Shown: positions 25,880-37,997, counted from the first letter of the stretch. The stretch: DNA of 64,000 nt from Cichorium intybus (GCA_023525715.1 CM042009.1:128580145-128644144), one strand, 5' to 3'. Notes: a model not told the origin generated them from the sequence alone. Program-made: numbers and translations.

Positions 25880-27430
25880 TTGGAGGATGATATCAAGATG
25901 TTGTCACTTTTACTAATGATTTAAGTATATATGGTTACCTATACCTGTTAAATTTAAAATTTGGAACCTTTGAAAGGTTCAAGGAATTTCAGAAGAAATT
26001 TAAAATCAATTAAGCAAGAAGATTAACGTCATTAAATCAAATTAATGAGGTGAATATCTAATACTTTAATAGCCATCTTAAAAATTATGGAATGGTTTCA
26101 GAGTTAACTCTACCTAAAAACATCATACGGAATGACATGTCTGGAAACAGGAATCTAATCTTATTAGACACGGTAAGGTCAATGACAAGTCACATAAATA
26201 TTCAATTATCGTTTTTGGGATATGAAATAGAAAATGGCATACACTTACTAAACAAACTACCTACAAAGACGGTTGATAAAACTCCATATGAGATATTTTA
26301 GGGAGAAGTCCTATCTTAGTTAGACTAGGATCTAAGGTTGCAAGGCTTACATCAAATGTCAAGACCCAAGAACGCTAGGCCCACAAACTGACAAATGTAG
26401 ATTTATTGGATATCTTAAGGAAACTAAAGCATATTACAATGCATTTGAAGACAATATGTCTGTTTCTAATGGTGCTAAACTTCTAGAGAAAATGTTTATT
26501 CCCAAACAAAGAATAGTGAGAGTAATATTCAACTTGAAAAATTCAAGAACAATTTAATGGTAAACTATTAAAGGAAGTTGAGTCATAGAAAAATGTTGAC
26601 GAGACCTCTTCAAGAACACATGAAATTTAGAGATATAGTAGAACTCGCCAAGAGCCCGAGAGATATTGTTATCTCATAGTCAATGATGAAGTAATTAAAG
26701 TTGTTTTAACCAACTACCAATAAGGTATTATATAATCAAAATTCAGAGATGTGGCTTAAAGAGAAAATTTTTGAGAGTCAATCCATATATGATAATCAAG
26801 TATGAGACTTGATTGATCTACCTAAAAATAATAAGACTCATGAATGAAAATGATTGATGGCGTAGTGAATACCTATAAGACAAGACTTGTAGCTAAGAGA
26901 TTTTAAGAGACATACTGTATTGACTATGCATAAACTTTCTCCCCCAGTAGCTATAATAAAGTTCATTAGAATATTGTTTGCCATTGTTACATATCTATGA
27001 CTATGAGATATAGCAGATGGGTGTGAAAATTGATTTCCTTAACATGAACATATTACAGGATATGTATATGACATGCCTGATGGTTTTGTCTATTTACAAA
27101 AAAAATCTTAATAGGATATGTAAGCTTAAACATCCCATTTATGGTAAAACAAGCTTTTCATAGTTGGAATAATTGTTTTCATAAAAAAAATCAATGAGTT
27201 TGGATTTCTAAAAAATGAAGATTTACAAGAAATTTATAGGGAGTGTGATAATATTCGTGATTTTGTATGTAGTACTTTTCATAGAAAACATCCATGCCTT
27301 GCAGAAAGTCAAGAATTGGCTAGGCAAAATATTTTTCTGCAAAAGATTTTTAGCAAATGATGTATATATTAGGTATTCAAATGCATAAATATGAGTCAAA
27401 AAGATAATCAAACTTAGTCAAAGTATCTAA
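25880..27430 (+). pseudogene. Heavily decayed Copia integrase-reverse transcriptase relic
   Basis: Scattered in-order matches to Copia pol are readable through many stops. Integrase core wording (FTNDLSIYGYLYLL, FERFKEFQ) lies at about 25890-26010. The post-integrase segment SMTSHINIQLSFLGYE and KTVDKTPYEIF lies at 26160-26300. Reverse transcriptase phrases (VNTYKTRLVAKRF at about 26860, MPDGFVYL at about 27075) and LGIQMHK-like wording near 27365-27390 follow. No LTRs were located. Stop density indicates a very old copy, older than the other Copia elements here. Confidence 0.7.
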
Positions 27431-27573
27431 AAAAAGGTATATAAATTAATATAACTATAAAACCAAAGTTATATTAATAATCACAGAAAAATAACTTTTA
27501 GTACAAGTTTATATATAAACTCTAAAATAAAGCAATCACATTCAGTGCAATGGTCATGCAACTAAAATTATGT

Positions 27574-27686
27574 AAAATTTTTTCATCTAATTGCATAAAC
27601 CACCGCATTATGTGATTTAAGAGTTTAAAATTTTTTCATCTAATTACATAAATCGTGTACACCGCATTATGTGATTTAAGAGTTTC
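27574..27686. repeat. Short tandem duplication, about 58 bp
   Basis: AAATTTTTTCATCTAATTRC, ACCGCATTATGTGATTTAAG and AGTTT occur twice in order, starting near 27574 and 27629. The rest of 27431-28052 shows no gene. Confidence 0.65.
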
Positions 27687-28055
27687 ACAATGTGATCTGT
27701 AGTTTTCATAAACCTGAAACCGCATATATGAGGTTTGTTGTTTTGATTCTGAACACACCGCTGTAATCTGTAAACAATAAAGTTTCAACGGATGAAACAA
27801 AAATAAAACTTGTGGGTAAACAATCTGAAAAAATCGGATACTTAAGTAGAACATATATCTAAACTATTTCATGACTTACGCGATTAAAGTTACAATAACA
27901 AAAAAATGATAAACGGTTTTATCTAGACTAATTTAGAGATTAGTACTTTTATTAAATTTTATTTAAGCAGGTAGTAGACTCTAGCTGTCTCTAGGATAGA
28001 GCCTTTACGTTTTTCGTTACAAACAAATCTATAACTTGCTTGAAATCTTTCTTTA

Positions 28056-29809
28056 GGCCTTCTGGTGTGCCCGTCCGAGCTCGAGCCCGACGACCACGAC
28101 GCCCGCGGTGAACACCGCCCCCCCTTGCGAGCTCGTCGCACTTTGCAGCCGCGCGAGGTTTGAACGTCGTGCAACGTTGTCGTGTGTGGCGAGGAAGAGC
28201 CGTTTGCCAACGGCTATATAGCCGTTATTTAAAAAAAAAACAATTTTTTTAAACAACTCTATATATAAACACACACATTCAACATATTCTACTACACATT
28301 CAACATATTCAAACTCTCCAAACATTCTCTAAAAAAATTCCAAATGGCTCCCAAATAATCATCCCAACGAAAGTCAAAAACTGCGAAGAATATCTTCTCG
28401 CAATCGTCACCGGAACCCGCTCCGTACATTCCACAAATGGAGCGAACATTTTTTTCCCCACCTCAAATCCAATACCAATCGATGCCCCCCCCCCCCCCCC
28501 CAATTCCAATACCCGCAATCGCCCTTCAACCCGTTTTTAAGGACACCTACCGGGGGGACCTTCCACAGCTTTTTCGGAGCCACAACCGCAACATATCGAC
28601 ACTTCCGATTCGAGCGACGAGGCGGTGCTGGAGACACAACCGGAGGATGTTGAAGAATCCGAGCCCGAAGAAATCCCGCTTCAACTAAAAAGCCGAAAGA
28701 AAGCTACCGGTCCCGCTCCCGCTCAAGCGTGGACCCAAGAAGAAGAGGTTATGCTAGCCCGTGCTTGGGTTGCTGTTTCTGAGGATTGCGAAGCCGGAAA
28801 CGCTCAATCAAAAGCACATTTTTGGGAGACAATTCGCGTAGTTTTTCACAAAAATTTGGATCGAGAATTTTATCGTTCCAAAGATACGTTGACGACTAAA
28901 TTTCGAGTCGTTAACGGTTACGTGAATAAATTTAACGGGTTGTTCGTTAACTTTATGGGGCAATGCGAATCCGGTGAGAGCGATCAAGATATCCTAAAAA
29001 AAGCTCTTGCGGTTTACCAACACGACAACAAGGGTAAACCGTTTCGCCACATGGCTTTTTGGGAGGTGGTCCGCCAATATCCAAGGTGGAAGGGGGTCGG
29101 GACCGATCCGACACCGACACATGGGTCAAAACGTTCAAAAACATCCGAGACGCAATACACGACGTCTTCGGATGCACATATCGGGGCCGACGTCAACGAA
29201 ATTCCCGATGATTTTGAAAGACCGATGGGCCGTAATCGGGCGAAAGCGAAAGGAAAAGCCGCGGCGTCTTCGAGTTCGGTGAACGACGGCAAAATGGATG
29301 ACGTTAACGAAAAGTTTGATCAACTTTTGTCGACCATATCGGGGCACATCAAATCCACCGAAGAGGAAAGGTTGGCCAGAAAAACTTCCCGCGAGAACAA
29401 GGACCGGGCGATCGACATGCTAGTGTTGAAGCAACCCACCGAGCATCTCACCGGCGCGGCCCTCGAGTTGGCGTTGAAGTTGAAAAATGACATCGTCAAA
29501 AAATATGGGTTGTAGTTTTAGTTTTTTATTTTAGTTTAACGTAATGTTTGTCGTTTTTTATTTTTAGTTTAACGTAATTTGTCGTTTTTTATTTTTAGTT
29601 GTAATTTTAAATTTAAGTTTAATTTAGTTTATGAAATTATTATTGTGTTTTTTTTCTATTTTTAATTTGTTTTTTAAATTAAAAAGTGAGAGGTAGTGAG
29701 AGGTGACCATTTCCGGGGGTAAAACGAGGAGAGAAAAATGCTGACCGGATGCCACTTGCTGAAGTGGCAGACAAAAAGTGAGAGGAGGAGAGAAGACACA
29801 CTTGAGGCC
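28056..29809 (+). mobile_element. PIF/Harbinger-like element carrying only a Myb-like gene
   Basis: The left end reads GGCCTTCTGGTGTGCC and the right end on the minus strand GGCCTCAAGTGTGTC, sharing GGCCT and GTGTG with a 1-bp offset. TTA lies on both sides (28053-28055 and 29810-29812), the target duplication typical of PIF/Harbinger. The interior is clearly less AT-rich than its surroundings. The only gene is the Myb/SANT-like one at 28344-29515, corresponding to the accessory DNA-binding protein of Harbinger elements; the DDE transposase is absent, so it is non-autonomous. Confidence 0.8.
28344..29515 (+). pseudogene. Myb/SANT-like Harbinger accessory protein, broken N-terminal half
   Basis: From 28625 a 296-codon frame runs unbroken to 29515. 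It has an acidic lead, a Myb/SANT-like helix region (AWTQEEEVMLARAWVAVSED, then FWETIRVVF), the DILKKALAVY and FRHMAFWEVV motifs, a basic linker and a charged C-terminal coiled segment. This matches plant proteins often labelled NAM-associated or glutathione S-transferase T3-like, which belong to PIF/Harbinger elements and help recruit the transposase to DNA. The frame at 28625 opens with GTG, so the true start is upstream, probably ATG 28344. That ATG frame has a TAA at 28356. Two further frame changes occur, at a run of 17 C (28485-28501) and at GGGGGG (28552-28557). It is probably a pseudogene unless the homopolymers are assembly errors. Confidence 0.75.
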
Positions 29810-29812
29810 TTA

Positions 29813-31333
29813 TAATATCTTTTCTTTTTTTGTTTTGTCAAAAGTAAACTCGTTTTGGCCATCATTCATCGGTAACAATTGTATAACAAAAGAATAACTT
29901 CAATTTCAGGCAAAAAATTTTAATAGAACAAAAGATGAGACATTCAATGATAAATAATGTCAATTCAAACTTTATATTTCCCAAAACAAAAGAGTAATTA
30001 ACAAAGAATAAAAAAGAAAATAAAAAGGAAAAACAATAAGACTTCTTTAAATCAACCTATACCATAACCGGGCACGAGAAGAAAAATACCCTTAAAGAGC
30101 TAGTCTTTCATAAAAATCCACTAAATTATCATCATGCCGACTGAAATTATCATCATGCTCGTTCAGATTAGTATATGTCATGTATATATGATACATTAAA
30201 AGGACACAATGTTTTGCTACATTCATGGGATTGTATTTCATCTTCAAACTTTTTTTCTTTTTTCACTTCAGAATAAATGTATTTTAAGAAACATTTTAAT
30301 ACTAATAAGCAAATAACCGAAAATACCTAAAGGTTAAACTTTGGAGTCGTCTTCATTGCGTTTTTTTTTTCTTTTCTAAACCTTTGAAAATCACAGTAAC
30401 GAATAATAAAAAATATTAGGAATCAATAACCAAATGAAATAAAAAGTATTTTTATTATAATAAAGACAAAGATTAAAGCAAACAAATAATAACCGACAAA
30501 TATCAAATTGTCACTCAAATTCACGGTAAGTTCTTACAGATGACAAATACCTATTTGGTAAACAAATACCAAAATTACCAATAAAGATCAATGGGTGTGT
30601 TTCTGTGTATTTGCCATAAAAATCACAGAATTCACGTACAATGAGATTCCATTTCAATTTGACGTATTCCATTTCAATGGTTTTCGCGTGTACATGCATA
30701 CAGATTTCATCAAAAACAATTCCATATTTCCATTTCAATTTCACAAATTCCATTTCAGTGGTGTAGACGTGCACAGCATACAGTTGCACCACAAACAAAG
30801 AAACGATTCCATATTTCCATTTCAATTCTACAAATTGACAAACTCCATTGTAAGATTTCTACGTCATCAAACAACAACCAGGATCGAAAAATTATATAAA
30901 CTTAAACCCATTCAAAAAATTAACCCCTATATAAATTGTTAATTCAAAATTGACATGTAAAACAAACAAAATTCACAAAGAGTTTCATCATACCTTATTG
31001 ATATATACTGATAATTTAGAATTTTGAGGATGATTAAACCCTTTAACAACAACAAACATCGACTTCTAGTCTTCTACCGTTGCTTCGATGGGCTCAAAGG
31101 AGACGATTGGTTTTTTAATTTATTTTTGTTTTCGTATTTTCAGGCGTTGGCTCCCCTCCTTCTACAATAATTTTGAGCCCGTTAAAACGATGGGCCGAGG
31201 CCCAGATTTACGTCATTTGGGCGGCCCAGACCATAACTAGCTCGTAGAATTTGTCAAGAGTATAACAATGATGTCCACTGTCCACATGAATGCACGTCTT
31301 CCAGTATACAAGAAGAACGTGCAAACCATTCAT
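29813..31333. other. AT-rich spacer upstream of the peroxidase
   Basis: No gene supported. Within it, 30640-30840 has a diverged duplication: ATTCCATTTCAATTTSAC, ATTCCATTTCARTGG and GTGTACATGCATACAG/GTGCACAGCATACAG recur about 90-100 bp apart. Possible distal promoter elements were not resolved. Confidence 0.5.
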
Positions 31334-31360
31334 CCAATAATCTCTCATAACTCATAAATA
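31334..31360 (+). promoter_or_regulatory. Putative core promoter of the peroxidase gene
   Basis: CCAAT at 31334-31338 and a TATA-like CATAAATA at 31353-31360 lie about 90 and 65 bp before the ATG. Spacing suits a plant core promoter with a short leader. The TATA box is not canonical. Confidence 0.35.
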
Positions 31361-31422
31361 CCCTCAAATCGTTACCATTTCTTCATTCGAAATCGACTAA
31401 GAATCTGCATAACCAAACATCC

Positions 31423-32684
31423 ATGGCAAACAGTAAAGCAGTTGCATTCTTAGTCGCATTTGGGTTCATCTTCTTGAACCTCAGTGGTCACTGCTATGGA
31501 GCTCTTCAGTTCGGGTTCTACAATGGCAAGTGTCGAGGTTCAGATGTTGAAGACATTGTACGAAAAACAGTCATCTCTAAGTTCTTTCTCGACAAAACAA
31601 TCACCCCAGCTCTCCTTCGCATGCAGTTCCATGATTGCTTTGTTAATGTAAGCTTCTTTATTAATTCATTCGACTTTCATGCATGCAAAAAAGTTTCAGA
31701 AAAAACCCTAATCATTTCTACTTTCTTATTATGAAGGGGTGTGACGCGTCGATATTACTAGATGGAACCAACTCTGAAAAAACTGCGCCGCCAAATCTAA
31801 GTGTTAGAGGCTACGATGTCATTGATGCTGCGAAAGCCGCAGTCGAGAGGGTGTGCCCAGGAGTGGTTTCTTGTGCTGATGTAATCGTTATGGCTACAAG
31901 AGACGCTGTTTCTTTGGTAAGCAACGTTAATTATCAAAATGTAACAAAAACGTTACATGATCCCATCAAAACTCCGATATTAATATTTCTTTCTATTTTA
32001 GAGTGGAGGAGGTAGATACATTGTACAAACAGGTAGAAGAGATGGAAGTGTGTCTCTTGCACAAAATACTCAAAGTCTTCCACCTCCTTCTGTATCAGTA
32101 TCGAGCGCAATTCAAGCTTTTGCTAGCAAAGGACTTAACGCCACTGACATGATCTATCTTCTTGGTAATTAATACGCAGTTCCATGAATGCTTTTTGTTC
32201 TTGGGTTATATATATATTTTTTGCTTAATGGTGTGTGTTTTGTACAGGTGGTCACACTATCGGAATTGCTCATTGTTCGTTATTTCAAGATCGTCTTTAC
32301 AATTTCCAAAACACTGGGAAAGCAGACCCCACCATGGATTTGGCGCTGTTAGCTTCACTGAGGCGCACATGCCCTCAGAACGCTACTGTTGATGGCAAGG
32401 CGAACTTGGATCAAAACCCTTTTAGCTCTGGAGTCGTGGACAAATCTTTCTACAGTCAAATCATGTTGCGTAGGGGAGTTCTTCAAATTGATCAACAATT
32501 GGCGGTGGATGGTTTGAGCAAGTCCACGGTTGCAGCCATTGCTGGTTCGTCTGATTTCACCATCAAGTTTGGTCAGGCCATGGTTAAGTTGGGTGCCACC
32601 CAAGTTCTTACAGGAACACAAGGGGAGATAAGGAAATCATGCCGATCGGTCAACAGTAAAAATTTGGTTAATATTTTTAATTAA
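31423..32684 (+). CDS. Class III secretory peroxidase, four exons
   Basis: Exons are 31423-31647, 31737-31916, 32002-32164 and 32248-32684. All three introns (83-89 bp) have GT-AG borders, and the joined frame encodes 334 residues, normal for the family. Class III peroxidases oxidise phenolics with hydrogen peroxide in the cell wall and vacuole, acting in lignin, suberin and defence. Residues 1-26 are a hydrophobic signal peptide. Distal Arg66 and His70 lie in LLRMQFHDCFVNGCDAS, and the proximal haem ligand His192 in GGHTIGIAHC. The cysteines at 37, 72 and 77 fit the conserved disulfides, and VSCADVIVMATRDAV is the usual helix. Intron positions after the distal-His motif, after RDAVSL and before GGHTIG are the classical ones. 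No defect is seen. The exact isoform is not assigned. Confidence 0.95.
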
Positions 32685-32905
32685 TTGATGAAGAATTTCA
32701 TGTGGGTTCTAAATGTATCTATATTTATATAATGTTATTTCATGAGATTAAAAATTAATTATATTACACTTTAATTTGGTATATTGGTGATATGAATTCT
32801 GATCAAAACCAATTGCATCTATCTAAAGACTTTAATATGATATTGAGTTATATTTCCAATCAGATTATTATGTTAAATTATGTAAATTAATTAGGGTGGG
32901 GAAGT
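32685..32905. other. Peroxidase 3' flank
   Basis: AT-rich sequence following the stop codon, presumably including the 3' untranslated region. No clear polyadenylation signal could be singled out. Confidence 0.4.
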
Positions 32906-33639
32906 TAGGGGTGTTTATTGAACGAAATCCAATAGTTTTTGATAGAACTGGTCTAATCCAATAATACATTGAATTTTCGATTTTGTCAAGTGATCAAATC
33001 CAATTCATTTTTATGATCCGATCCGATCCAGCTGGATGTTGGATTAGATTTCTTTTATCTGTTGGATATATATAATTTGTTAGAGATGTATAAACATTTT
33101 TTAATTACATTTTCTGATAAATAATTTTCTAGGTGATATATGTTGATGGCATTAAAGTTTGAAATAAATATAATAAATAAGAAAAGTATATTATATAAGT
33201 TTAATGGTTAGAAATGGATAGTTAAAGGACTATATTTGAAAGTTCGAAAATCAAAGTTTGTGTTCGTAGACCTAATTTCTTTAAACAAACCCATTGTTAC
33301 AGAACAATTTAAAACTATTCCATTTTTACAAAAGTTTTTTTGTACACAGCCCTAGTTTTGCAACAAAAAAAAAAACAACTCTTGAGTTTACCAATTATAA
33401 CATATATTTTCTAGTTAAATATATTAAATATTAATTATTAATTGATAATAGGTTGGATATTAGTTGAATATCCAATATTGGTTCGGTTTGGTTGGATATT
33501 CAATGAATTTTCATTATCATCTAAAAAACGATCCAATCCAATTGGATTCTGAAATTTCGAAACCAATCCAACCCAATTGAGGTTGGATATCCAATATAAT
33601 TGGTCGGTTTTATTGGATCGTTTTTTTTGCACGCCTCTA
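32906..33639. mobile_element. hAT-like MITE (probable)
   Basis: The left end TAGGGGTGTTTATTG and the right end on the minus strand TAGAGGCGTGCAAAA resemble the TAGGGGTG termini of many plant hAT elements. The flanks GGGGAAGT and GGGGGAAT match at 6 of 8 positions, a degraded 8-bp duplication at best. The interior is full of ATCCAATCCAA-type words in both orientations, and no transposase is seen. Confidence 0.5.
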
Positions 33640-33967
33640 GGGGGAATAGGTTATTCTCAACCTTCTAACCCATGTGTCATTAGCTTTTAATTTTCTTTTC
33701 ACTTTCATGTTACTCAAACTACAATACAGCTTTCTAAACCATCGCAACCTTCAATATCACATAACTTTTTCAATATTAAAATTAAATAAATAACTCAAAT
33801 TTACAAAATAATATGTAATTTAAAATTTTAACTAATTTAAAATGTAATAAATAACATTAAAATTAAAGATAACATTTCATTAGAAAACACACAACCACAA
33901 ACAGGAATTAAAATCCTAAATACTAGAACTTAAATTAGTATTCCTAAAAAACAAAAATTAAATTGCT

Positions 33968-34369
33968 AAAAGATAACGTTGTTAACCCCAAAGACAATCC
34001 ACTTTGGCAAACTCTTTAGAGCATTTCAAGCTTCGATATGCATAAGCACATTCCTGTCGTAGGTCAGACAATATTCGTCAAGAGCTTTATTCAAAATATC
34101 ATCATCGGTAGCCCGGTTTCTCGGGTCTCCTATAGATAGTTGTATATAGAGTTAAAGTTTGATACTTTCTAGATCAAATCTCTCCACTTGGCATTAAGTT
34201 GGTGTTTAAACTGATACATTTCACTGCCCGTTAGTTTATAAAACTTTTTTCCGAAAAGGGCCCAAAACTCGACGTCTCCCAAATTCTCAATCTTATCGAT
34301 GTATGCGTTTGTCAACGGCAGCTTCTCGACCGGAGAATGCGGCTTATGAGTGGAGGATGATACAACCAT
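33968..34369 (-). pseudogene. Relic of a Harbinger Myb-like protein
   Basis: On the minus strand the N-terminal part from 34369 reads LGDVEFWALFGKKFYKLTG and QFKHQLNAKWRDLI, ending at 34169. Downstream, another segment reads DDDILNKALDEYCLTYD and HIEA, a stop, then NALKSLPKW. This second segment corresponds to the SDQDILKKAL...WEVVRQYPRW region of the protein at 28625-29515, so it is probably a diverged relative. A stop and a frame change make it non-functional. No element ends were found. Confidence 0.5.
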
Positions 34370-35324
34370 TTTTAAATTAGAGAGAATGCGCGTTTAAGAG
34401 AACTGAGACTTTATAGAGAGAATTAAAAGTAAAAGAATATGTGATTTTTGAACCGGTGAATTAGGATATTTATAGGACTTGAGAATGTGATTTTTGAAAG
34501 TAAAAAAATATGTAATTTCTTGTAACCACTTGATTTTATGTTTAAAAGTGAAATATGGAACTGATTTTGGTTTTGGCTAGCACCACCACTGGAATACGAC
34601 CGACTGCCCCTGCTGTATCGCCACCACCATCGGAAAACCACCAGAAACAGCCACTACTAACCACACCACCAAGTATGTTTTATTGTTTTATGCATTTTTG
34701 TTAAGTCGTTAATGGTCATGTTAAGTTATTAATAGTTATGTGAAAGTTCTTAATGGTTATGATAGTGCAAAATTGCTAATTGATGCATATATTGATTTGT
34801 AATATGGTTGGAAGTGATTATCTTAAGAACTTAATTGTTAAGTACTTAATTATTAAGTGCTTAATTTACAAGATGAATTGGAATTTGTAATATGCTTTGA
34901 AATATTTTTACGTACTTAATTTGATTTGCAATATGGTTTGGACGTGTTTGTGTTAAGTACTTAATTTTTAAGCCTTTAATTGTTAAGTACTTAATTTGTA
35001 AAATGTTTTGTTGATGTTAATTGCAATATGTCAAGCTATAGATTTGTTGATGTCAATTATTAAGTACTTAATTTATAAAATGCTTTGTTAATGTTAATTG
35101 CAATATGTCAAGCTATATTTTTTATGTTTATTGGTTGTTATTAGATATTATAATATGATGTGTTTTTTGTTGTGAATGCTAAAAGAAAAAACAAAAAATC
35201 ATTTCAAGTATAACATTTAAATCTTAAACCCTAAAAATAAAGTTATTTAAAATGTAAAGTTAAATCTTAAACGATAAACATTTAACCCTAAGCCTAAAAT
35301 AAAAAACATAAACTTATTTGAACG
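34370..35324. other. AT-rich spacer with TTAAGTACTTAATT repeats
   Basis: No gene recognised. Between 34690 and 35060 the palindromic word TTAAGTACTTAAT recurs, and GCAATATGTCAAGCTATA occurs twice (about 35022 and 35100), which shows local duplication. Confidence 0.5.
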
Positions 35325-35402
35325 TAAGCCCTATCCCCTAAATCTAAACCCTAAACCCTAAACCACAAACCCTAAACCTAAACATATACCTAAACCTAAA
35401 CC
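35325..35402. repeat. Short degenerate interstitial telomere-like repeat
   Basis: CCCTAAA and near-variants (CCTAAAC, CCCTAAT-like) are repeated about ten times. This resembles the plant telomere repeat. It is short and diverged. Confidence 0.6.
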
Positions 35403-35409
35403 AAACGAG

Positions 35410-35872
35410 AGTTATATCTGACAAGAATATCACTAGTATCAACATAGAACATGAATGGTACAAAAATGATCAACTCATATTTGAATCACAAGCCAAACAA
35501 GTGTTCTTCATCCGAGAACCTTCTCAAAGAAACCAAAGACATAATCATTGGTGGCTCGTCGAGGATGTCAATCATCGAAAATTTTGGGATGTTCACAATG
35601 GCTCTGTCCCAAATGTTGATATTGACTTAGTCGAAAATATAGATATTGTTCACAACAAATCTTCATCTAATTTTGGTATTGTAATCAACTTGAGCCAATA
35701 CTTTCAAAACATTCCTAATTATGATATTGGCAACGACTCTGATACTGAAGTTGATTCGCCAACGGTTCTCATCAATGAAGTGTTTGAGTGCGAGACTGAT
35801 GAGGGCGATACTGATTGTGATACAGAGGGGTCTGATTATGACACTGAAGTATCTGAGAGAGAGACTGATTAA
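35410..35872 (+). pseudogene. CACTA transposase C-terminal (DUF4216-like) remnant
   Basis: The readable frame has EWYKNDQLIFESQAKQVFF, WWLVEDVNHRKFWDV and an Asp/Glu-rich tail of YDTEVSERETD style. These match the DUF4216-like C-terminal domain that follows the CACTA transposase core (FxLASQaxQVFYxxDP and WxVVxDVxHRxxWD). The catalytic core is absent upstream, so it is a truncated gene relic. ATG 35501 is only the first in-frame methionine and not a true start. Confidence 0.7.
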
Positions 35873-35999
35873 AACACTTGTTGTAATTTCTTTTTGTCCC
35901 AGGAGATGATATCTATTTAGATGTTGTTGCTATATGTTATGGTCAATGTCATGGGCCATGGTGGAGATGGAGCCGGGGATCCACCACCTCCCGTCTAAG

Positions 36000-37200
36000 G
36001 AGGGCCAGGTGGCCATCGAATAGATGGTAAGTCTTATTATAACTTTTTTATTTAATATATTTATTCATTTATTATAAATATCATGACTAATATTTCTTAA
36101 TTGTAATTGTAGTTGTACCACAAAGAAGAACAAGAGGGGAGACAAAAAAACCTTTGACTCTCACAGGAGGTCACAAAACATGGGAGGCCATTGACTATAC
36201 AATTTGATAGAAAGCCTACATTTACCCCAGTTGGCAAACCAGATGATCTCTTTGTACCACAAAGAAAAACAAGAGGGATGATCTCTTTGGATAAAGCAAG
36301 TTGGAAAAAAGTTTCCACTGCCGAGAAGCATGCCTTGCTAGAGCATCTAAGGGTAAACGAGTAATATAAATATATTTTATATGTCCTCTTTTGATTTGTT
36401 TTTTACTTGAGTAACTTTTTTCTAATTTCCAGGGAACATTCGCGATAGATGAGGTTGAGTGAGATCTCAAGCATCCTTTGTTGTTGAGTGGTGTTGATGT
36501 GATACTAGCTAAGCGTTATAGAGACCGAAAAGCCGAAGCAAAGTGTTTTGTTGAAAGAGGAGGGTATGATGATATAGACAGAGCTAGGGGCAACCCTGAT
36601 GGCATGTCTGTTGAAAACTGAAACAAAGTTATAGACTTGTTCTACACAGATACACATCAAAGTCGTTTAGCATGTAATAAAGAACCCGTCAAAAACAGAA
36701 ACACGGGGCGGGGGGGGGGGGGGGGGAGAAGCACATATAGTAGCAACATATTTACAAACACCTACACATGTAAATGTTAATTGTAAAGTACTTAAGGGTT
36801 GTTTGATTTGCCTCTTACTGGGTCCAGTAAGAGGTTACTTCTGACTCGGTCCGAATCAGACCGTTCGATAACCTTAAATTTTACCCCTGACTCAAACGTC
36901 AGCCTTTACACTTTACAGTTACCCGGTCAGCTCTTACTCAATCAGTAAGTATCAAACAGCCCGTTAATTGTTAAATACTTATTTACTAAGTACTTAATAC
37001 TTTGGTAATATCTTGGTTTATAATATGTTGATATTTTTTTAAATTGTAGTTTGTTTTAACTAACAATGTACATTTTTATTCACTTGAAGGATGAACTTGC
37101 ATGAATGCTTGCAGATCCAAATTATAGAGATATGTTGGCGTAAATGATGCGTACGTATTCGGCAGAACAATGTGGAGGAACGAGCGAATGAGAATGACGA
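36000..37200 (+). pseudogene. CACTA second-ORF (TNPA-like) remnant
   Basis: Across several frames the phrases GHKTWEAIDYTI, DKASWKKVSTAEKHALLEHL, DVILAKRYRDRKAEAKCF, RGNPDGMS and KVIDLFYTDTHQSRLACN can be read. They resemble the plant Ptta/En/Spm protein that accompanies CACTA transposases. Stops and frameshifts are frequent. A run of 17 G (36710-36726) and a 169-bp MITE (36795-36963) interrupt it, and a last trace reads DPNYRDMLA near 37110. Confidence 0.6.
36795..36963. mobile_element. Tourist-like (PIF/Harbinger) MITE, 169 bp
   Basis: The left end AGGGTTGTTTGATTTGC and the right end on the minus strand CGGGCTGTTTGATAC are near-matching inverted repeats. TTA flanks both sides (36792-36794 and 36964-36966). 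There is no coding capacity. Confidence 0.75.
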
Positions 37201-37997
37201 AGGTGATGACACAGAGTATTCTTTTTTCTTTATTTTATGTATCGTGACTTTTTTAATTTATATAAACGACATTACTTAATATGTTTGTATTTTGGACGAA
37301 CTATTTTGGACCATTTAAGTAGTTTTGTATAATATTTACAGTTTTATGTATTTCTGTAAAAATAAAAATTTAGTTTTAAAAAAAAAGTATTAGCAGGGAC
37401 ACGCTTTAGTCATTACGGGCGACATGTACTGCCGGTGAGACATCATTATTGGAGATGGGTCAAACATTAGTTGCGACATCAATAACAGCGATAAGTATTT
37501 GCGACGTTTTACCGGCAACATTGGAGCAATAGCGACGACTTTTTACCGGTGATATATAACCGCTAATACCTTTACCGGCGACAAAATGGGTCTTTACTGA
37601 CGACATTTGTCGCCACTATTAGTCTATTACTAGTATATCTGGTAAATTTCAGACAGTAATTATAGATTTTGGTGTTATGGTTAAAGTTGGTGCAATGGTT
37701 AAAATTAATAACTAATCACTATAAAAATAATAAAATGGCTCAGTCTTCTATATTCTATATTCTACAATTTTTTATATTCCCATCCATTATTTTTAGATTT
37801 AAAATTACCCTCAGACATTTTCCAAACAACCAGTCAAGTAGGGCAACAAGAGAACATCTTACCCAGGCTGGTCGTCAAATCCCGTGGCCGTATTCGCTTC
37901 TTGTTTACGTACGTACGGCTCTTCATTGTTCGATAACATTGGTGTTCATTTTAGGTTATAATAATCAATAATCAAAAGGTTTACAAACATTATTTAC

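Larger units (their letters stand above)
35400..37635 (+). mobile_element. Decayed CACTA (EnSpm) element, right part
   Basis: A transposase C-terminal relic (35410-35872), a second-ORF relic (36000-37200) and a terminal array of ACCGGCGACA/TGTCGCC-type motifs (37395-37632) lie in the order expected for CACTA. The right border reads TTACTAGTA at 37635 where TAGTG would be expected, so the terminus is mutated or clipped. The left terminus was not found. Confidence 0.65.

Noticed and set aside
35325..35402. A true telomere or chromosome end
   Set aside because: The telomere-like run is under 100 bp, diverged and internal.
37669..37971. 100-codon plus-strand frame before the germin-like gene
   Set aside because: AT-rich, no domain, and it runs up to the region of the germin-like promoter.
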